Part shown: in pieces, positions 26,824 to 35,384 of the stretch
Layout of the letters: every line of letters begins with the position of its first letter
Position numbering within the stretch: position 1 is the first letter of the stretch
NCBI GenBank assembly: GCA_035411585.1
Contig: DAONTI010000014.1
Location: 41,698 to 105,697 of the forward strand
DNA length: 64,000 bases
Reading direction: 5' to 3'
Origin: MWDV01 sp002070715
GTDB lineage: Bacteria; Verrucomicrobiota; Verrucomicrobiia; Limisphaerales; MWDV01
The notes under the pieces: model-generated
The model's database searches: none
The model's input: only the letters and a program-made list of their open reading frames with translations
Told to the model about the DNA's origin: nothing
Translations under genes and position numbers: made by a program

Positions 26824-27867
26824 ATGCCCATGAACACAATGACCCACGCAACCGGCAAACGCAGCGGCCGCCGGTCCGCGCTCTGGCTGGCCTTGCTGGG
26901 CGGGGTGGCCGGGGTCGTCACCGGTTGCAGTGATTTATCCCCGCCCCCGGGGACGGGCGTGCGGCTTACCCCGCTGGACGACCGGGTGCGCATTGAGGTC
27001 AACGGCCAGCTTTTCACGGAGTATGTCTTCCACGATGTTCCCCGGCCGTTTTGTTATCCGGTGCTGGGCCCGGGCGGGGTGGGCATGACGCGGAACTGGC
27101 CCATGCGCGACGTGCCCGGGGAGGATCACGACCACAAACATCACCGGTCGCTGTGGTTCACCCACGGCAACGTGAACGGCCATGATTTCTGGTCTGAAGA
27201 CCGGAACTTCGGCCGCATTGTTCACGACGGTTTCACCGAGGTGAAATCCGGGCGGACGGTCGGGGTGCTGCGCGCGCGCAACCGGTGGGTGGCCGCCGAC
27301 GGCACGGTGGTTTGCACGGACGAACGCACCCTGCGTGTTTACGCCGGGCCCGATTCCGAGCGGCTGCTCGATTTTGAAATCACTCTCCACGCGTCGCACG
27401 GCGAACTGACCTTGGGCGACACCAAGGAAGGCACCATGGCGCTGCGGTTGGCCGAAACCATGCGGCTCAAACCCAATAAGAGCAACGCCGGCAAGCCCAC
27501 GGGTCACATCGTCAACAGCGAGGGGGTGCGGGATGGCGCAACGTGGTCCAAACGCGCGGCGTGGTGTGATTATTATGGGCCGGTGGATGGTCACTTGGTG
27601 GGCGTGGCCATTTTTGATCATCCGGAGAATCCCCGCCATCCCACTTGGTGGCATGTGCGGGATTATGGCCTGTTCACCGCCAATCCGTTTGGCCGGCATG
27701 ATTTTGAAAAATTGCCGGATAAGACCGCCGGCAATCTGGTCGTGCCCGCCGGGCAAAGTGTCACTTTCCGTTATCGGTTTTATTTCCATGAAGGCGACGA
27801 ACAACAAGCGCAAGTCGCCGCGCGTTACGCCGAATACGCGGCCCCCGCCCGCCCGGCGGTCCGATGA
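26824..27867 (+). CDS. DUF6807 (PmoA-like) lipoprotein
   Basis: From ATG 26824 (MPMNTMTHATGKRSGRR) the protein has 347 residues; ATG 26830 is nearly equivalent. A lipoprotein signal ends GVVTGCSD. The mature part has GQLFTEYVFHDVPRPFCYPV, GVGMTRNWPM, DHDHKHHRSLWFTHGNVNG, then GHIVNSEGV and VAIFDHPENPRHPTWWHVR near the C-terminus. These His-rich motifs match the DUF6807/PmoA family, found beside Gfo/Idh enzymes in sugar-degrading bacteria. The function is not settled; a role in carbohydrate handling is inferred. The next gene starts 34 bp downstream, so the pair is probably one operon. Confidence 0.83.
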   Translation: MPMNTMTHATGKRSGRRSALWLALLGGVAGVVTGCSDLSPPPGTGVRLTPLDDRVRIEVNGQLFTEYVFHDVPRPFCYPVLGPGGVGMTRNWPMRDVPGEDHDHKHHRSLWFTHGNVNGHDFWSEDRNFGRIVHDGFTEVKSGRTVGVLRARNRWVAADGTVVCTDERTLRVYAGPDSERLLDFEITLHASHGELTLGDTKEGTMALRLAETMRLKPNKSNAGKPTGHIVNSEGVRDGATWSKRAAWCDYYGPVDGHLVGVAIFDHPENPRHPTWWHVRDYGLFTANPFGRHDFEKLPDKTAGNLVVPAGQSVTFRYRFYFHEGDEQQAQVAARYAEYAAPARPAVR

Positions 27868-27901
27868 TTTTTCCCCGCAACCATCAACTCTCCATCCGTT
27901 T

Positions 27902-29347
27902 ATGAATCGTCGCACTTTTCTGAAAAACTCCCTCCTCGCCACCGCCTCGCTGGCCGCCGCGCCGGCGTGGACCGCCGTCAGCCAGTCACGCGTGGTCGGG
28001 GCTAATAGTGATCTGCGGGTCGCCGTCGTCGGCTTTGGTGGCCGGGGCCGGGATCATATTAAAAGTTTCCGTCAGTTGCCCGGTTGCCGGATTACCGCGT
28101 TATGCGAGGTGGACCGCACGATTCTGGACCGGGAATTGCACAAGGCCAAAGAGCAGGGCGAGGACGTCCAGGGATTCACCGATTTGCGCGCCCTGCTGGA
28201 GTTTGCCCCGGTGGACATCGTGAGCCTGGCCACGCCCAATCATTGGCACGCGTTGGGCGCCATCTGGGCCGTGCAGGCGGGCAAGGATGTGTATGTGGAG
28301 AAACCGATTTCGCACAACGTCTTCGAGGGCCGCCAACTCGTGGCCGCCGCCGCCAAGTATCAGCGCATCGTGCAAACCGGCATGCAATGCCGTTCCTCGG
28401 CCGGATTGCGGGAGGCCATTGCCTGGGTGCGCGCCGGGAACCTGGGGGCCATTCGACGCGCCCGGGGTCTCTGTTACAAACGCCGCGCCAGCATCGGCCT
28501 GACCCTGGAAAACCAACCCATCCCGAGCGGCGTGGATTATGATCTCTGGCTCGGTCCCGCGCCGATGAAACCGCTCCGGCGCGCCCGCCTGCACTACGAT
28601 TGGCACTGGGTTTGGGATACCGGCAACGGCGACCTCGGCAATCAGGGCGTGCATCAGGTGGATATCGCCCGTTGGGTGCTGGGTTATCAACAGCTCTCGC
28701 CCCGCGTGCTGAGCATTGGCGGGCGGCTGGGCTATGAGGACGACGGAGAAACGCCCAACACGCAACTGATCTTTCATGATTACGCCCCCGCGCCGTTGCT
28801 CTTCGAGGTGCGCGGGCTGCCCGAGCGACCGGAATCCAAGCAGATGGATAAATACCGCGGCGCCAGCATCGGTGTGGTCGTGGATTGTGAAGGCGGCTCG
28901 GTGGTCATCCCCAGTTACGCGCAGGCGTTGGTGTATGACACGGAGGGCCGGGAGATCCGTAAATTCGAGGGCGGCGGGAATCATTACGCGAACTTTGTGG
29001 AAGCCGTTCGCAGCCGCAACGCCGCGCACCTGCACGCCGACGCCCGGGAAGGGCATCTCTCCGCCGCGCTCTGCCACACCGCCAACGTTTCCTATCGGTT
29101 GGGGCGGCCGCAGTCGCCGGACGCCCTCCGCCACGCCGTGCGTCACAACCCCGAAATGACTGAAATGCTCGCGCGCATGGAAGAACATCTTCGCATCAAC
29201 CAAGTGGACCTCACCGCCACTCCGGCCCGTTTGGGCGCCCTCTTGCGGATGAATCCGAAGCGGGAGGAATTCACAGGCAACCGCGCTGCCAAAGCCCTGC
29301 TCACGCGCGAATATCGCGCGCCCTTCGTTGTGCCGAAGAAGGTCTGA
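27902..29347 (+). CDS. Gfo/Idh/MocA oxidoreductase with Tat signal
   Basis: The start MNRRTFLKNSLLATASL (27902) gives a Tat signal and 481 residues; an open frame runs further upstream inside the DUF6807 gene but is out of frame with it. The Rossmann fold begins LRVAVVGFGGRGRDH, with DIVSLATPNHWHALG, the catalytic-type EKP in YVEKPISHN, QTGMQCRSS, and GNLGNQGVHQVDIARWVLGY, whose His fits the substrate site. A C-terminal bacterial extension includes GNHYANFVEAVRSRN. It probably acts on a sugar or sugar acid outside the cytoplasm, together with the DUF6807 partner directly upstream. Confidence 0.9.
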   Translation: MNRRTFLKNSLLATASLAAAPAWTAVSQSRVVGANSDLRVAVVGFGGRGRDHIKSFRQLPGCRITALCEVDRTILDRELHKAKEQGEDVQGFTDLRALLEFAPVDIVSLATPNHWHALGAIWAVQAGKDVYVEKPISHNVFEGRQLVAAAAKYQRIVQTGMQCRSSAGLREAIAWVRAGNLGAIRRARGLCYKRRASIGLTLENQPIPSGVDYDLWLGPAPMKPLRRARLHYDWHWVWDTGNGDLGNQGVHQVDIARWVLGYQQLSPRVLSIGGRLGYEDDGETPNTQLIFHDYAPAPLLFEVRGLPERPESKQMDKYRGASIGVVVDCEGGSVVIPSYAQALVYDTEGREIRKFEGGGNHYANFVEAVRSRNAAHLHADAREGHLSAALCHTANVSYRLGRPQSPDALRHAVRHNPEMTEMLARMEEHLRINQVDLTATPARLGALLRMNPKREEFTGNRAAKALLTREYRAPFVVPKKV

Positions 29348-29544
29348 GTTCCGAGGACAAATAGCCGTGGCAAACCCGCCGGCGGCAGTCGTTTGAGGGG
29401 GCAGTCGTCACGGACGGCGGGGTGGGGCTTTTTCCCTGCCCGGGCGTGCCGTTGAGTTTGTCGGTGCCGTAAAAACTGAATCTTCGGCAACGAGGTGCGC
29501 GGGCCCTTGACTGTTTTCAGGGAAGGCGCGAAAGTTTTGCTGCC

Positions 29545-30687
29545 ATGAATAACACCCTGAATCAGCTCCACTATCGGAAATGCCGGCTGCCCGGTTTGAC
29601 CCCCGCGCCAAGGCGGGTTTTGCGTTCGTCCCCCCGGCGCGAGGCGCATCGTTCGGTTGGTCGTTGGGGTTGGGCACTCGCGGGCGGGGCGTTGCTGGTC
29701 GGTTTCCTCCCCGCCCACGCTGACCTGGTTACCTGGGATGTGGATCGGACGAACAGTTACCTGCGACTGACGATTCCTGATCAAGCCCTCAATATTCCTG
29801 ACCTTGGCTCCGTGACGCTCCGCATTCGCGACGCGGGGAACGCGGATCAATGGACCGACGCCGGCGGACGCCGGGCCACCTTGGAAGGCCAGATCGCCAC
29901 GGAATACGAGGACGGACAATCCATTCGTTTCCTCGGTGGCAGTCATAATCTGCGCGCCCGCGAAACCGCATCCCTTCGGCCCAGCCCGGAGGATTGGAGT
30001 TCGACGGCAAGCAGTTACACCGGCACCCGCACCGCCCCGGCCGCCTTCGGGGGGCGGGTGCGCGGCACGTATGTCGCGGTTGTTTTCCCGGTCACCTTCG
30101 ATGCGGCCTATCTGGCATTGCGGGATGTGCAATTGAACATCGTCGGCGTTAAGGCGGGACCTATCGCTCTGGTCAACGGCACGCTGCCCGCCGGGGCCAC
30201 CCAGGCCGGGCCCGCCTCCGGCTGGGTGGACGTGGACGGCTTGGAATTACCTTTGAATCTGGGCCAGCCGATTCCGGACATTTATCATGCCCCATTAAGT
30301 CCCGTCGTAACCACCAATGTCGCGGAGGGCAGCGTCAGCGACTTGGGCGGGCAGCGCCGCAAGCTGACCTATCCCATTGAAATTCCGGATCTCAATCTGG
30401 ATTTGAACGGCATTAAGCTTTCCGGGGCCGCCGCCGGGATGATCGTGGCGTATGCGACCCTGCCCACGCCCCTGCCGCCGCCGGTCCTGAGCCTCAGCCG
30501 CCAGGATGGGCAGCTCATCTTCTCCTGGCCGACCAATGCGACCGGGTTCACCCTGCAATCCGCGACCGCGCTTTCCGGAGCGAACTGGTCGCCGGTTTCT
30601 CCGGCGCCGGGAGTGGTGGGGGAACATTATGTCGTGACCAACGTCATCAATGGCCCGGTCCGGTTTTATCGGTTGCATAAACCGTGA
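29545..30687 (+). CDS. Secreted protein with C-terminal RFYRL module
   Basis: A 380-residue protein. The N-terminus is long and basic before a hydrophobic segment (WALAGGALLVGFLPAHA), so either an unusually long signal or a later start is used; no better ATG is in frame. Residues about 65-300 are a beta-rich region without a recognised domain (LVTWDVDRTNSYLRLTIPD; IPDLNLDLNGIKLSGAAAG). The last 80 residues form a module common in Verrucomicrobiota secreted proteins: LIFSWPTNATGFTLQSAT, then WSPVS and a final VRFYRL. The same type of module ends the 48874-49656 product. The function is unknown; surface or matrix protein is a guess. Confidence 0.62.
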   Translation: MNNTLNQLHYRKCRLPGLTPAPRRVLRSSPRREAHRSVGRWGWALAGGALLVGFLPAHADLVTWDVDRTNSYLRLTIPDQALNIPDLGSVTLRIRDAGNADQWTDAGGRRATLEGQIATEYEDGQSIRFLGGSHNLRARETASLRPSPEDWSSTASSYTGTRTAPAAFGGRVRGTYVAVVFPVTFDAAYLALRDVQLNIVGVKAGPIALVNGTLPAGATQAGPASGWVDVDGLELPLNLGQPIPDIYHAPLSPVVTTNVAEGSVSDLGGQRRKLTYPIEIPDLNLDLNGIKLSGAAAGMIVAYATLPTPLPPPVLSLSRQDGQLIFSWPTNATGFTLQSATALSGANWSPVSPAPGVVGEHYVVTNVINGPVRFYRLHKP

Positions 30688-30748
30688 GCGGGGTGCCCGG
30701 ACCCGCCCTGTCAGGAGCGCGGATGTGGCGGGCTGGCCGGGCCGCGTC

Positions 30749-31369
30749 TCATCGCGCTTCACGCCCGCGATGGATGAGGCAACGGCGGGAGAATCGCCGG
30801 CCGGAGAACGTCCCCCCCAGCGCCAATCCCATTCCCACGAGCGCCCCCGCGCCCGGCTCGGGGATCAGCACGCCTTCAATCCGAAGCGTGGCTTGGCCGT
30901 AGGTATCGGTCCACGGCAGCGCCGGATTGGAAAAATCGGTTCGGCCAATCCAAAGCTCGTCAATCGTCAAATGGAAGGCGTCAATCCGGTAGCCCAGCAG
31001 ATCCGGACCTTCCCGGGGAACCGCCGAAAACAGGGCGGATTCGGCGAAGACTCCTCCATACGGAGAACTGGTGCCCCGGAAGATTGTGATGGCGTCATCC
31101 ACTCCGTCCGTAAGACTTTTTACGGCGTTGGGAAAATCGGGGTCGTCATCGGGGGAAGCAATGGTGAAAGTGCGCCCGACGTCGTTGGGGCTGAAGGTCA
31201 AGGTATCGAACAGGCGGTAGCCTTGGGAACGGCCATCGCACCAGATTCGGATCGCCGTGGCCGTTCCGGAACTGTGCGACTCCAGATTAATCTGCCTGCT
31301 CCAAATCAGGTCGGCCCGCGCGGCCAACGGACCGAGCATCAAAACCAGCCAGGTCACTATTGTTTTCAT
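30749..31369 (-). CDS. PEP-CTERM sorted protein
   Basis: The start at MKTIVTWLVLMLGPLAARA gives a compact signal peptide; the longer frame upstream adds an unlikely basic extension. The mature part (about 155 residues) is strand-rich with SLTDGVDDAITIFRGT. It ends with IPEPGAGALVGMGLALGG and the basic tail GRRFSRR, so the tripartite PEP-CTERM signal is complete. An exosortase would process it; none is in the window. The gene is convergent with the preceding secreted protein gene and is the first of three PEP-CTERM genes in a row. Confidence 0.8.
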   Translation of the reverse strand: MKTIVTWLVLMLGPLAARADLIWSRQINLESHSSGTATAIRIWCDGRSQGYRLFDTLTFSPNDVGRTFTIASPDDDPDFPNAVKSLTDGVDDAITIFRGTSSPYGGVFAESALFSAVPREGPDLLGYRIDAFHLTIDELWIGRTDFSNPALPWTDTYGQATLRIEGVLIPEPGAGALVGMGLALGGTFSGRRFSRRCLIHRGREAR

Positions 31370-31616
31370 ATCGCGGCATCCGTTGCGCCCGGCGTCAAGA
31401 CCCGCGGCTCCCGCCAAAGTAATGCGTCTGCGCGACGGAACCATTCAATCCCAGCGCACTAACCCGGGGACTGGAAACAGGCGAAATGATCGTCAGCGAA
31501 CGAGGCCGTGTTCCGTCGTTGCAGATGTTCAGAGGTGTAGGGCTGCGGTTCGCCCCAAGACGGGGATTGCCGGACCTACCCCGGCGTTAGGGAGGCGAGT
31601 TTGTGGTTCTCTCCGC

Positions 31617-32366
31617 TCAAGCCCGGCGGCGGCGCAGCGACAAGCCAAGGGCGCCCAGCGCCAACAAGGCCAGGCTGGACGGCTCGGGGACGGCCGAAAC
31701 CCAGATGTCAATTTCGACAAAGCGCGGTTGCCAGGATACATCTACTCCTTCCTCGTTTTTCACCGTTGCGCCCCGGCTGTTGAGCCGTAAGTATTGAAAA
31801 TCCATCACCGGATACTGGCCATTTTCCGGTTTGTCGCCCGCAATGAATTCCTCGGGGAAATCATAGCGGATGTGGTTGAACTGGTCATTTTTTGACAGAT
31901 CCTGCCAGTGCAGCGAATTGGGAATGATTTGGAAATCGTCAACATTCCCGGTGAGCGATACCGAGAGATCCGCGCGATAACCCTTGCGATAGTTGTCGCC
32001 ACCATGAATCCAAACATCGAAGCGATCCAATCGCCAGATTTTATCCTCCGGCGGTGCGCCGAAATCCCAAGTGATCCCCACCCAGGTGTTTTCGGGGCCA
32101 ATGATTACATTGGCCGTCGGGGAAGTGGCGGAGGTGGCATCCGACAGACTCGCCAGACTCCCTTCCACTACGCCGTGGCTAGTGGAATACGGTAAAATCC
32201 CGTTGACCGAGTCATTGATCGCTTGGTTCAACGGCACATTGACTTCCTGGGTGACGTATGGGGAAGTGGCGGCGGACACCGTGGACACCGCGATCAACCC
32301 GAACCCGATGGCCAAGGCCAAGCTGCCCATGATGGAACGATGGAGGAGGTGAAGGGCGTTTTTCAT
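31617..32366 (-). CDS. PEP-CTERM sorted protein
   Basis: A 249-residue product with a signal peptide (MKNALHLLHRSIMGSLALAI to VSAA). The mature middle has a jelly-roll-like pattern (WVGITWDFGAPPEDKIWRLD, RYDFPEEFIAGD, FQYLRLNSRG). The C-terminal sorting signal VPEPSSLALLALGALGLSL is followed by RRRRA. The DNA encoding this tail (31652-31687) is almost the same as that in the next gene (one mismatch in 36 bases), while the mature parts differ. The N-terminus MKNALH versus MKNTLM also shows kinship. It is probably a carbohydrate-binding or matrix protein; the role is unproven. Confidence 0.85.
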   Translation of the reverse strand: MKNALHLLHRSIMGSLALAIGFGLIAVSTVSAATSPYVTQEVNVPLNQAINDSVNGILPYSTSHGVVEGSLASLSDATSATSPTANVIIGPENTWVGITWDFGAPPEDKIWRLDRFDVWIHGGDNYRKGYRADLSVSLTGNVDDFQIIPNSLHWQDLSKNDQFNHIRYDFPEEFIAGDKPENGQYPVMDFQYLRLNSRGATVKNEEGVDVSWQPRFVEIDIWVSAVPEPSSLALLALGALGLSLRRRRA

Positions 32367-32509
32367 AAAAAACTTTACGTTGTTAGTGTTTACGCGCTTC
32401 TTTTAACAACTCCGACACAAGTCGTCAACAGAAATTTTGGATTAAAATCGTCTCCTCTGTACGCCTCAAAAACGCCAGCCGCCACCCGTACGGATGGCGA
32501 CTGTGAATT

Positions 32510-32521
32510 TCCCCCCCCCCC
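32510..32521. repeat. C12 homopolymer tract between two PEP-CTERM genes
   Basis: Twelve C bases in a row (G12 on the coding strand of the flanking genes), 23 bp past the stop of the 32545-33294 gene and 144 bp upstream of the start of the 31617-32366 gene. Tracts of this length are prone to replication slippage. Confidence 0.85.
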
Positions 32522-32544
32522 AATACGCCCTTGCCGCTGAACGC

Positions 32545-33294
32545 TTAAGCCCGGCGGCGAGACAACCACCCGCCAAGGACGCCCAGCGCCAACAAGGCCA
32601 AGCTGGACGGCTCGGGAATGGCGGTAACGGTGAATTGGATCTTATTGGCAAGATTGTACGTGCCGCCCGTCGTCGCATCCACACCGGCGGTGCTGACCAC
32701 CGATCCATTGGCCCACGCGTAGCCGTCAAAGTTCCAGCGGGTTTCCACCCCGTGGACGTCACCATGACCGCTGTGCCGGACGAGCATGACAAGATCCTGT
32801 CCGGGGGTGAAATCGTAGGGCGTGTCAAAGGTGATGATGAAGCTGAACGCCGAGGGTTCGTTCGCGGCATTATATTCGAAACTGCCGAGCGGGACGTTCA
32901 ACGAGCCGGACCGAACCAGCACGGCGTCCACCATGTTGTCGGCGAAGGTTACCGACGTCAGCCCATTGGCGGCGGCCGCCGCGGCCGAGGGTTTGGCCAG
33001 CGTGATTTCGTACCGGGCAAAATCCAGATCGCCGAGGGCGGGGTAATCCGCGTTCGCGCTGTCCGGCAGCCGAAACGACATTGCGGTGATCTGCGCGGGA
33101 CTCGAAATCGCGGAGAAAAACGTGCTGTCATAATACTGCTGCAGCACGCGGGGCGCTTCACGACTCAGGGAGGAAAACGGTTGATTCGAAGGCAGACCGT
33201 CACCAGTGACGACCGTAAAAGACTGCCCCAGAGACACGGACAAACCGGCCGCCAGCGCGGCGGCACACCCTACCGACATCAATGTATTTTTCAT
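32545..33294 (-). CDS. PEP-CTERM sorted protein
   Basis: The start at MKNTLMSVGCAAALAAGLSV gives a signal peptide and 249 residues; the open frame extends 150 bp further but would hide the signal. The mature part has strands such as ITAMSFRLPDSANADYPALG, TFDTPYDFTPGQDLVMLVRH and NIAGTY-like NLANKIQFTVTA, consistent with a beta-sandwich. It ends with IPEPSSLALLALGVLGGWL and SRRRA. The tail is near-identical at DNA level to the tail of the 31617-32366 gene. A 9-bp inverted repeat lies 12 bp upstream of the start codon and could affect translation or act as an operator. Confidence 0.85.
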   Translation of the reverse strand: MKNTLMSVGCAAALAAGLSVSLGQSFTVVTGDGLPSNQPFSSLSREAPRVLQQYYDSTFFSAISSPAQITAMSFRLPDSANADYPALGDLDFARYEITLAKPSAAAAAANGLTSVTFADNMVDAVLVRSGSLNVPLGSFEYNAANEPSAFSFIITFDTPYDFTPGQDLVMLVRHSGHGDVHGVETRWNFDGYAWANGSVVSTAGVDATTGGTYNLANKIQFTVTAIPEPSSLALLALGVLGGWLSRRRA

Positions 33295-33306
33295 CGCATT
33301 TTCGCA

Positions 33307-33329
33307 AACGATCCCCCCATGGGATCGTT
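33307..33329. promoter_or_regulatory. Perfect inverted repeat in leader of PEP-CTERM gene
   Basis: AACGATCCC (33307-33315) and GGGATCGTT (33321-33329) with a 5-base loop, 12 bp upstream of the PEP-CTERM start on the minus strand. It could be an operator or a leader hairpin. The rest of the 285-base gap up to lnt holds no gene. Confidence 0.45.
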
Positions 33330-33579
33330 CAATGGCGGAAAAATAAGCCGTCTCTCCCGAAAAAGGCAATGATAAAAAACCGGTCATGCTTACAAAAAAG
33401 GCGGGCCACGGTGGTGGGCGTTTCCGGAGGAATGGTTGGGCCATTGCCGTCCCCCCAAGAGCTGAACCACGAAGGCGTTGGCTTTGGGAAAACCGGGGCG
33501 GTCCGGGCGCCGAGAAACCGGCAGTGGGGGAGCGTGGTTTTCCCTTTATCTTTTAGGCGGAGGGCGTTTGTAATGGGCT

Positions 33580-35226
33580 GTGCCTCGGGTTGTTGAGGAA
33601 GCGAACAATGCGCGCCCCGCCGGGTTTCTCTCCGGTGGTCCCTCCGCGTCTTGGTCCCGCTCGCAACGCGCGGCTTGGCTGGGTGCGGCGGCGGTGCTGA
33701 TGGCCGCGTGCGTGCCGGGTCGCCTCTGGCCCGGGCTGATGTGGTTGGCCGTCGCGCCGTTGTTCGTGGGATTGCGCGGCCTGCGCCCGCTCTCGGCCGG
33801 TGGATGGGCCGGAGTCTATGGCTGGTGGACCTGGGGCAGCAGCACTTGGTGGTTGCACGCGCCGTTGCGGGAGATTCTGGGGTTACCGATGGGGACGGCC
33901 ATTGCGCTCACATTGGCGGGTGGTCTGTTGCTGGCGCTGCCTTACGCGCTGGCGGGAGCGGTGGCGGCTTGGTGGCCGCGGCGGAGCGGGTGGGTGGGCG
34001 CCACCCGCGAGGCGGCGATCTTCACGCTGGCTCTCTACTGGTTGGCGCCCGTTTTTGACGGCAATTACGCACACACGCAGTATCGTTTTCCGGCAGTCTT
34101 TCAAGTGGTGGAACTGGGCGGCACACCGCTGTTGTTGTTCCTGATCCTTTGGGTCAACAGTCTGCTGGCCGAAGGTTTTCTGGCTTGGCGGCAGGCCCGC
34201 GCGCGGCCGTGGGCCCCGGTCGTGGTCGCGGCCGTTATCCTGGCGGGCGTGCTGGCTTATGGGACGCTTCGTCTCCGCCAATTTGACGCCGCCATGGCGG
34301 CCGCGCCGCCGGAGCAATGGTTCACGGTCGGCGCCATCCAACCCAACCTGCCTCTGCCCCTGCCGCCGGAACGGGCGCCGGCGCCCGCCGCGTTGACGAA
34401 CGATTTTTTCACCGCCCTCGCGCAGGGCCGGGAACTGGCGCGCCAGCATCCGGAGGTGGAGGCGCTCGCGTTCCCGGAAAATCCCGCCACGTTTGTGTTC
34501 AACACCGATATGGCGCGTCGTCAGGCGTTGGGTCAGTTGATTCGTCAGACCGGCAAACCCGTGCTCCTGAACGTGGACGCAGTGGACCCCGCGCCGGCGG
34601 TGGCGGATGTGCCGGCGCGTTACAATGTCGCCGCGTGGCTGGATGCGGACCGCAATCTGGCGGGCAGCTACGCCAAGATCAAACGTCTGCCGCTGGTGGA
34701 ATATCTGCCCGGCGAAGCGGCGTTCCCGTGGCTCCGACACTGGTTTCCCCGCAGTCTGCGGGTGCAGGCCGGGGAGGGCCCGGCTGTCTTTGAATTGCGC
34801 CCCGGCATTCGTGTGATTCCACTGATTTGTTACGAGGGGACGCTTTCAGCCTTCCCCCGGCGGTTTGTCCGATTGGGCGGGAATTTCATCATCAATCAAG
34901 TCAACGACAGTTGGTTTTTGCGGACGCCCGCCTCGGAGGTGCATCTGGCGGTGACGCGGTATCGCACGGTGGAATATCGCGTGCCCTTGGTGCGGGTGAC
35001 CAACTCGGGCATCGGCGCCCACATTCAGGCCGATGGCCGGATCGTGCCCGGCTCGCGCACGCCGTTGTTTGCCGAAGCCGCCACGGCCTTCCCGTTGTAT
35101 GTGCCGCCGCAACGGTCGGTTTACACCTGGCTGGGGGATTTTTGGATGTTGGGTTTTTTGCCGTTGTTTCTTCCGCGATTCCCGCGCCGCCGGGGGAAGT
35201 CATCCACCGCATCGAGCGATTCTTGA
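33580..35226 (+). CDS. lnt: Apolipoprotein N-acyltransferase
   Basis: A 548-residue integral membrane enzyme, starting at GTG 33580. About six to seven N-terminal membrane helices (for example LMAACVPGRLWPG, MGTAIALTLAGGLLLALPYAL, LLLFLILWVNSLLA, VVVAAVILAGVLAYG) precede a nitrilase-type domain with the catalytic triad visible: E300 in AFPEN, K366 in SYAKIKRLPLVEYLPGE, C417 in ICYEGTL. The spacing agrees with E. coli Lnt (E267, K335, C387). A C-terminal helix follows (LGDFWMLGFLPLFL). It N-acylates lipoproteins, matching the many lipobox proteins in the window. Confidence 0.92.
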   Translation: MPRVVEEANNARPAGFLSGGPSASWSRSQRAAWLGAAAVLMAACVPGRLWPGLMWLAVAPLFVGLRGLRPLSAGGWAGVYGWWTWGSSTWWLHAPLREILGLPMGTAIALTLAGGLLLALPYALAGAVAAWWPRRSGWVGATREAAIFTLALYWLAPVFDGNYAHTQYRFPAVFQVVELGGTPLLLFLILWVNSLLAEGFLAWRQARARPWAPVVVAAVILAGVLAYGTLRLRQFDAAMAAAPPEQWFTVGAIQPNLPLPLPPERAPAPAALTNDFFTALAQGRELARQHPEVEALAFPENPATFVFNTDMARRQALGQLIRQTGKPVLLNVDAVDPAPAVADVPARYNVAAWLDADRNLAGSYAKIKRLPLVEYLPGEAAFPWLRHWFPRSLRVQAGEGPAVFELRPGIRVIPLICYEGTLSAFPRRFVRLGGNFIINQVNDSWFLRTPASEVHLAVTRYRTVEYRVPLVRVTNSGIGAHIQADGRIVPGSRTPLFAEAATAFPLYVPPQRSVYTWLGDFWMLGFLPLFLPRFPRRRGKSSTASSDS

Positions 35227-35384
35227 CCCGGTCCCGCCCGGACTACGAGAGGGACGACGCCCAGCGAACCGCGCAAACGGGGACCCGGGGAATATGATGC
35301 CTCGGAAAATTCCTTATTTTTGTAGCGGCGCGGGTTGATCGCTTGTCATTCATTATTGCGTCCCCCAAGCTGCCGCCGGCTTTC

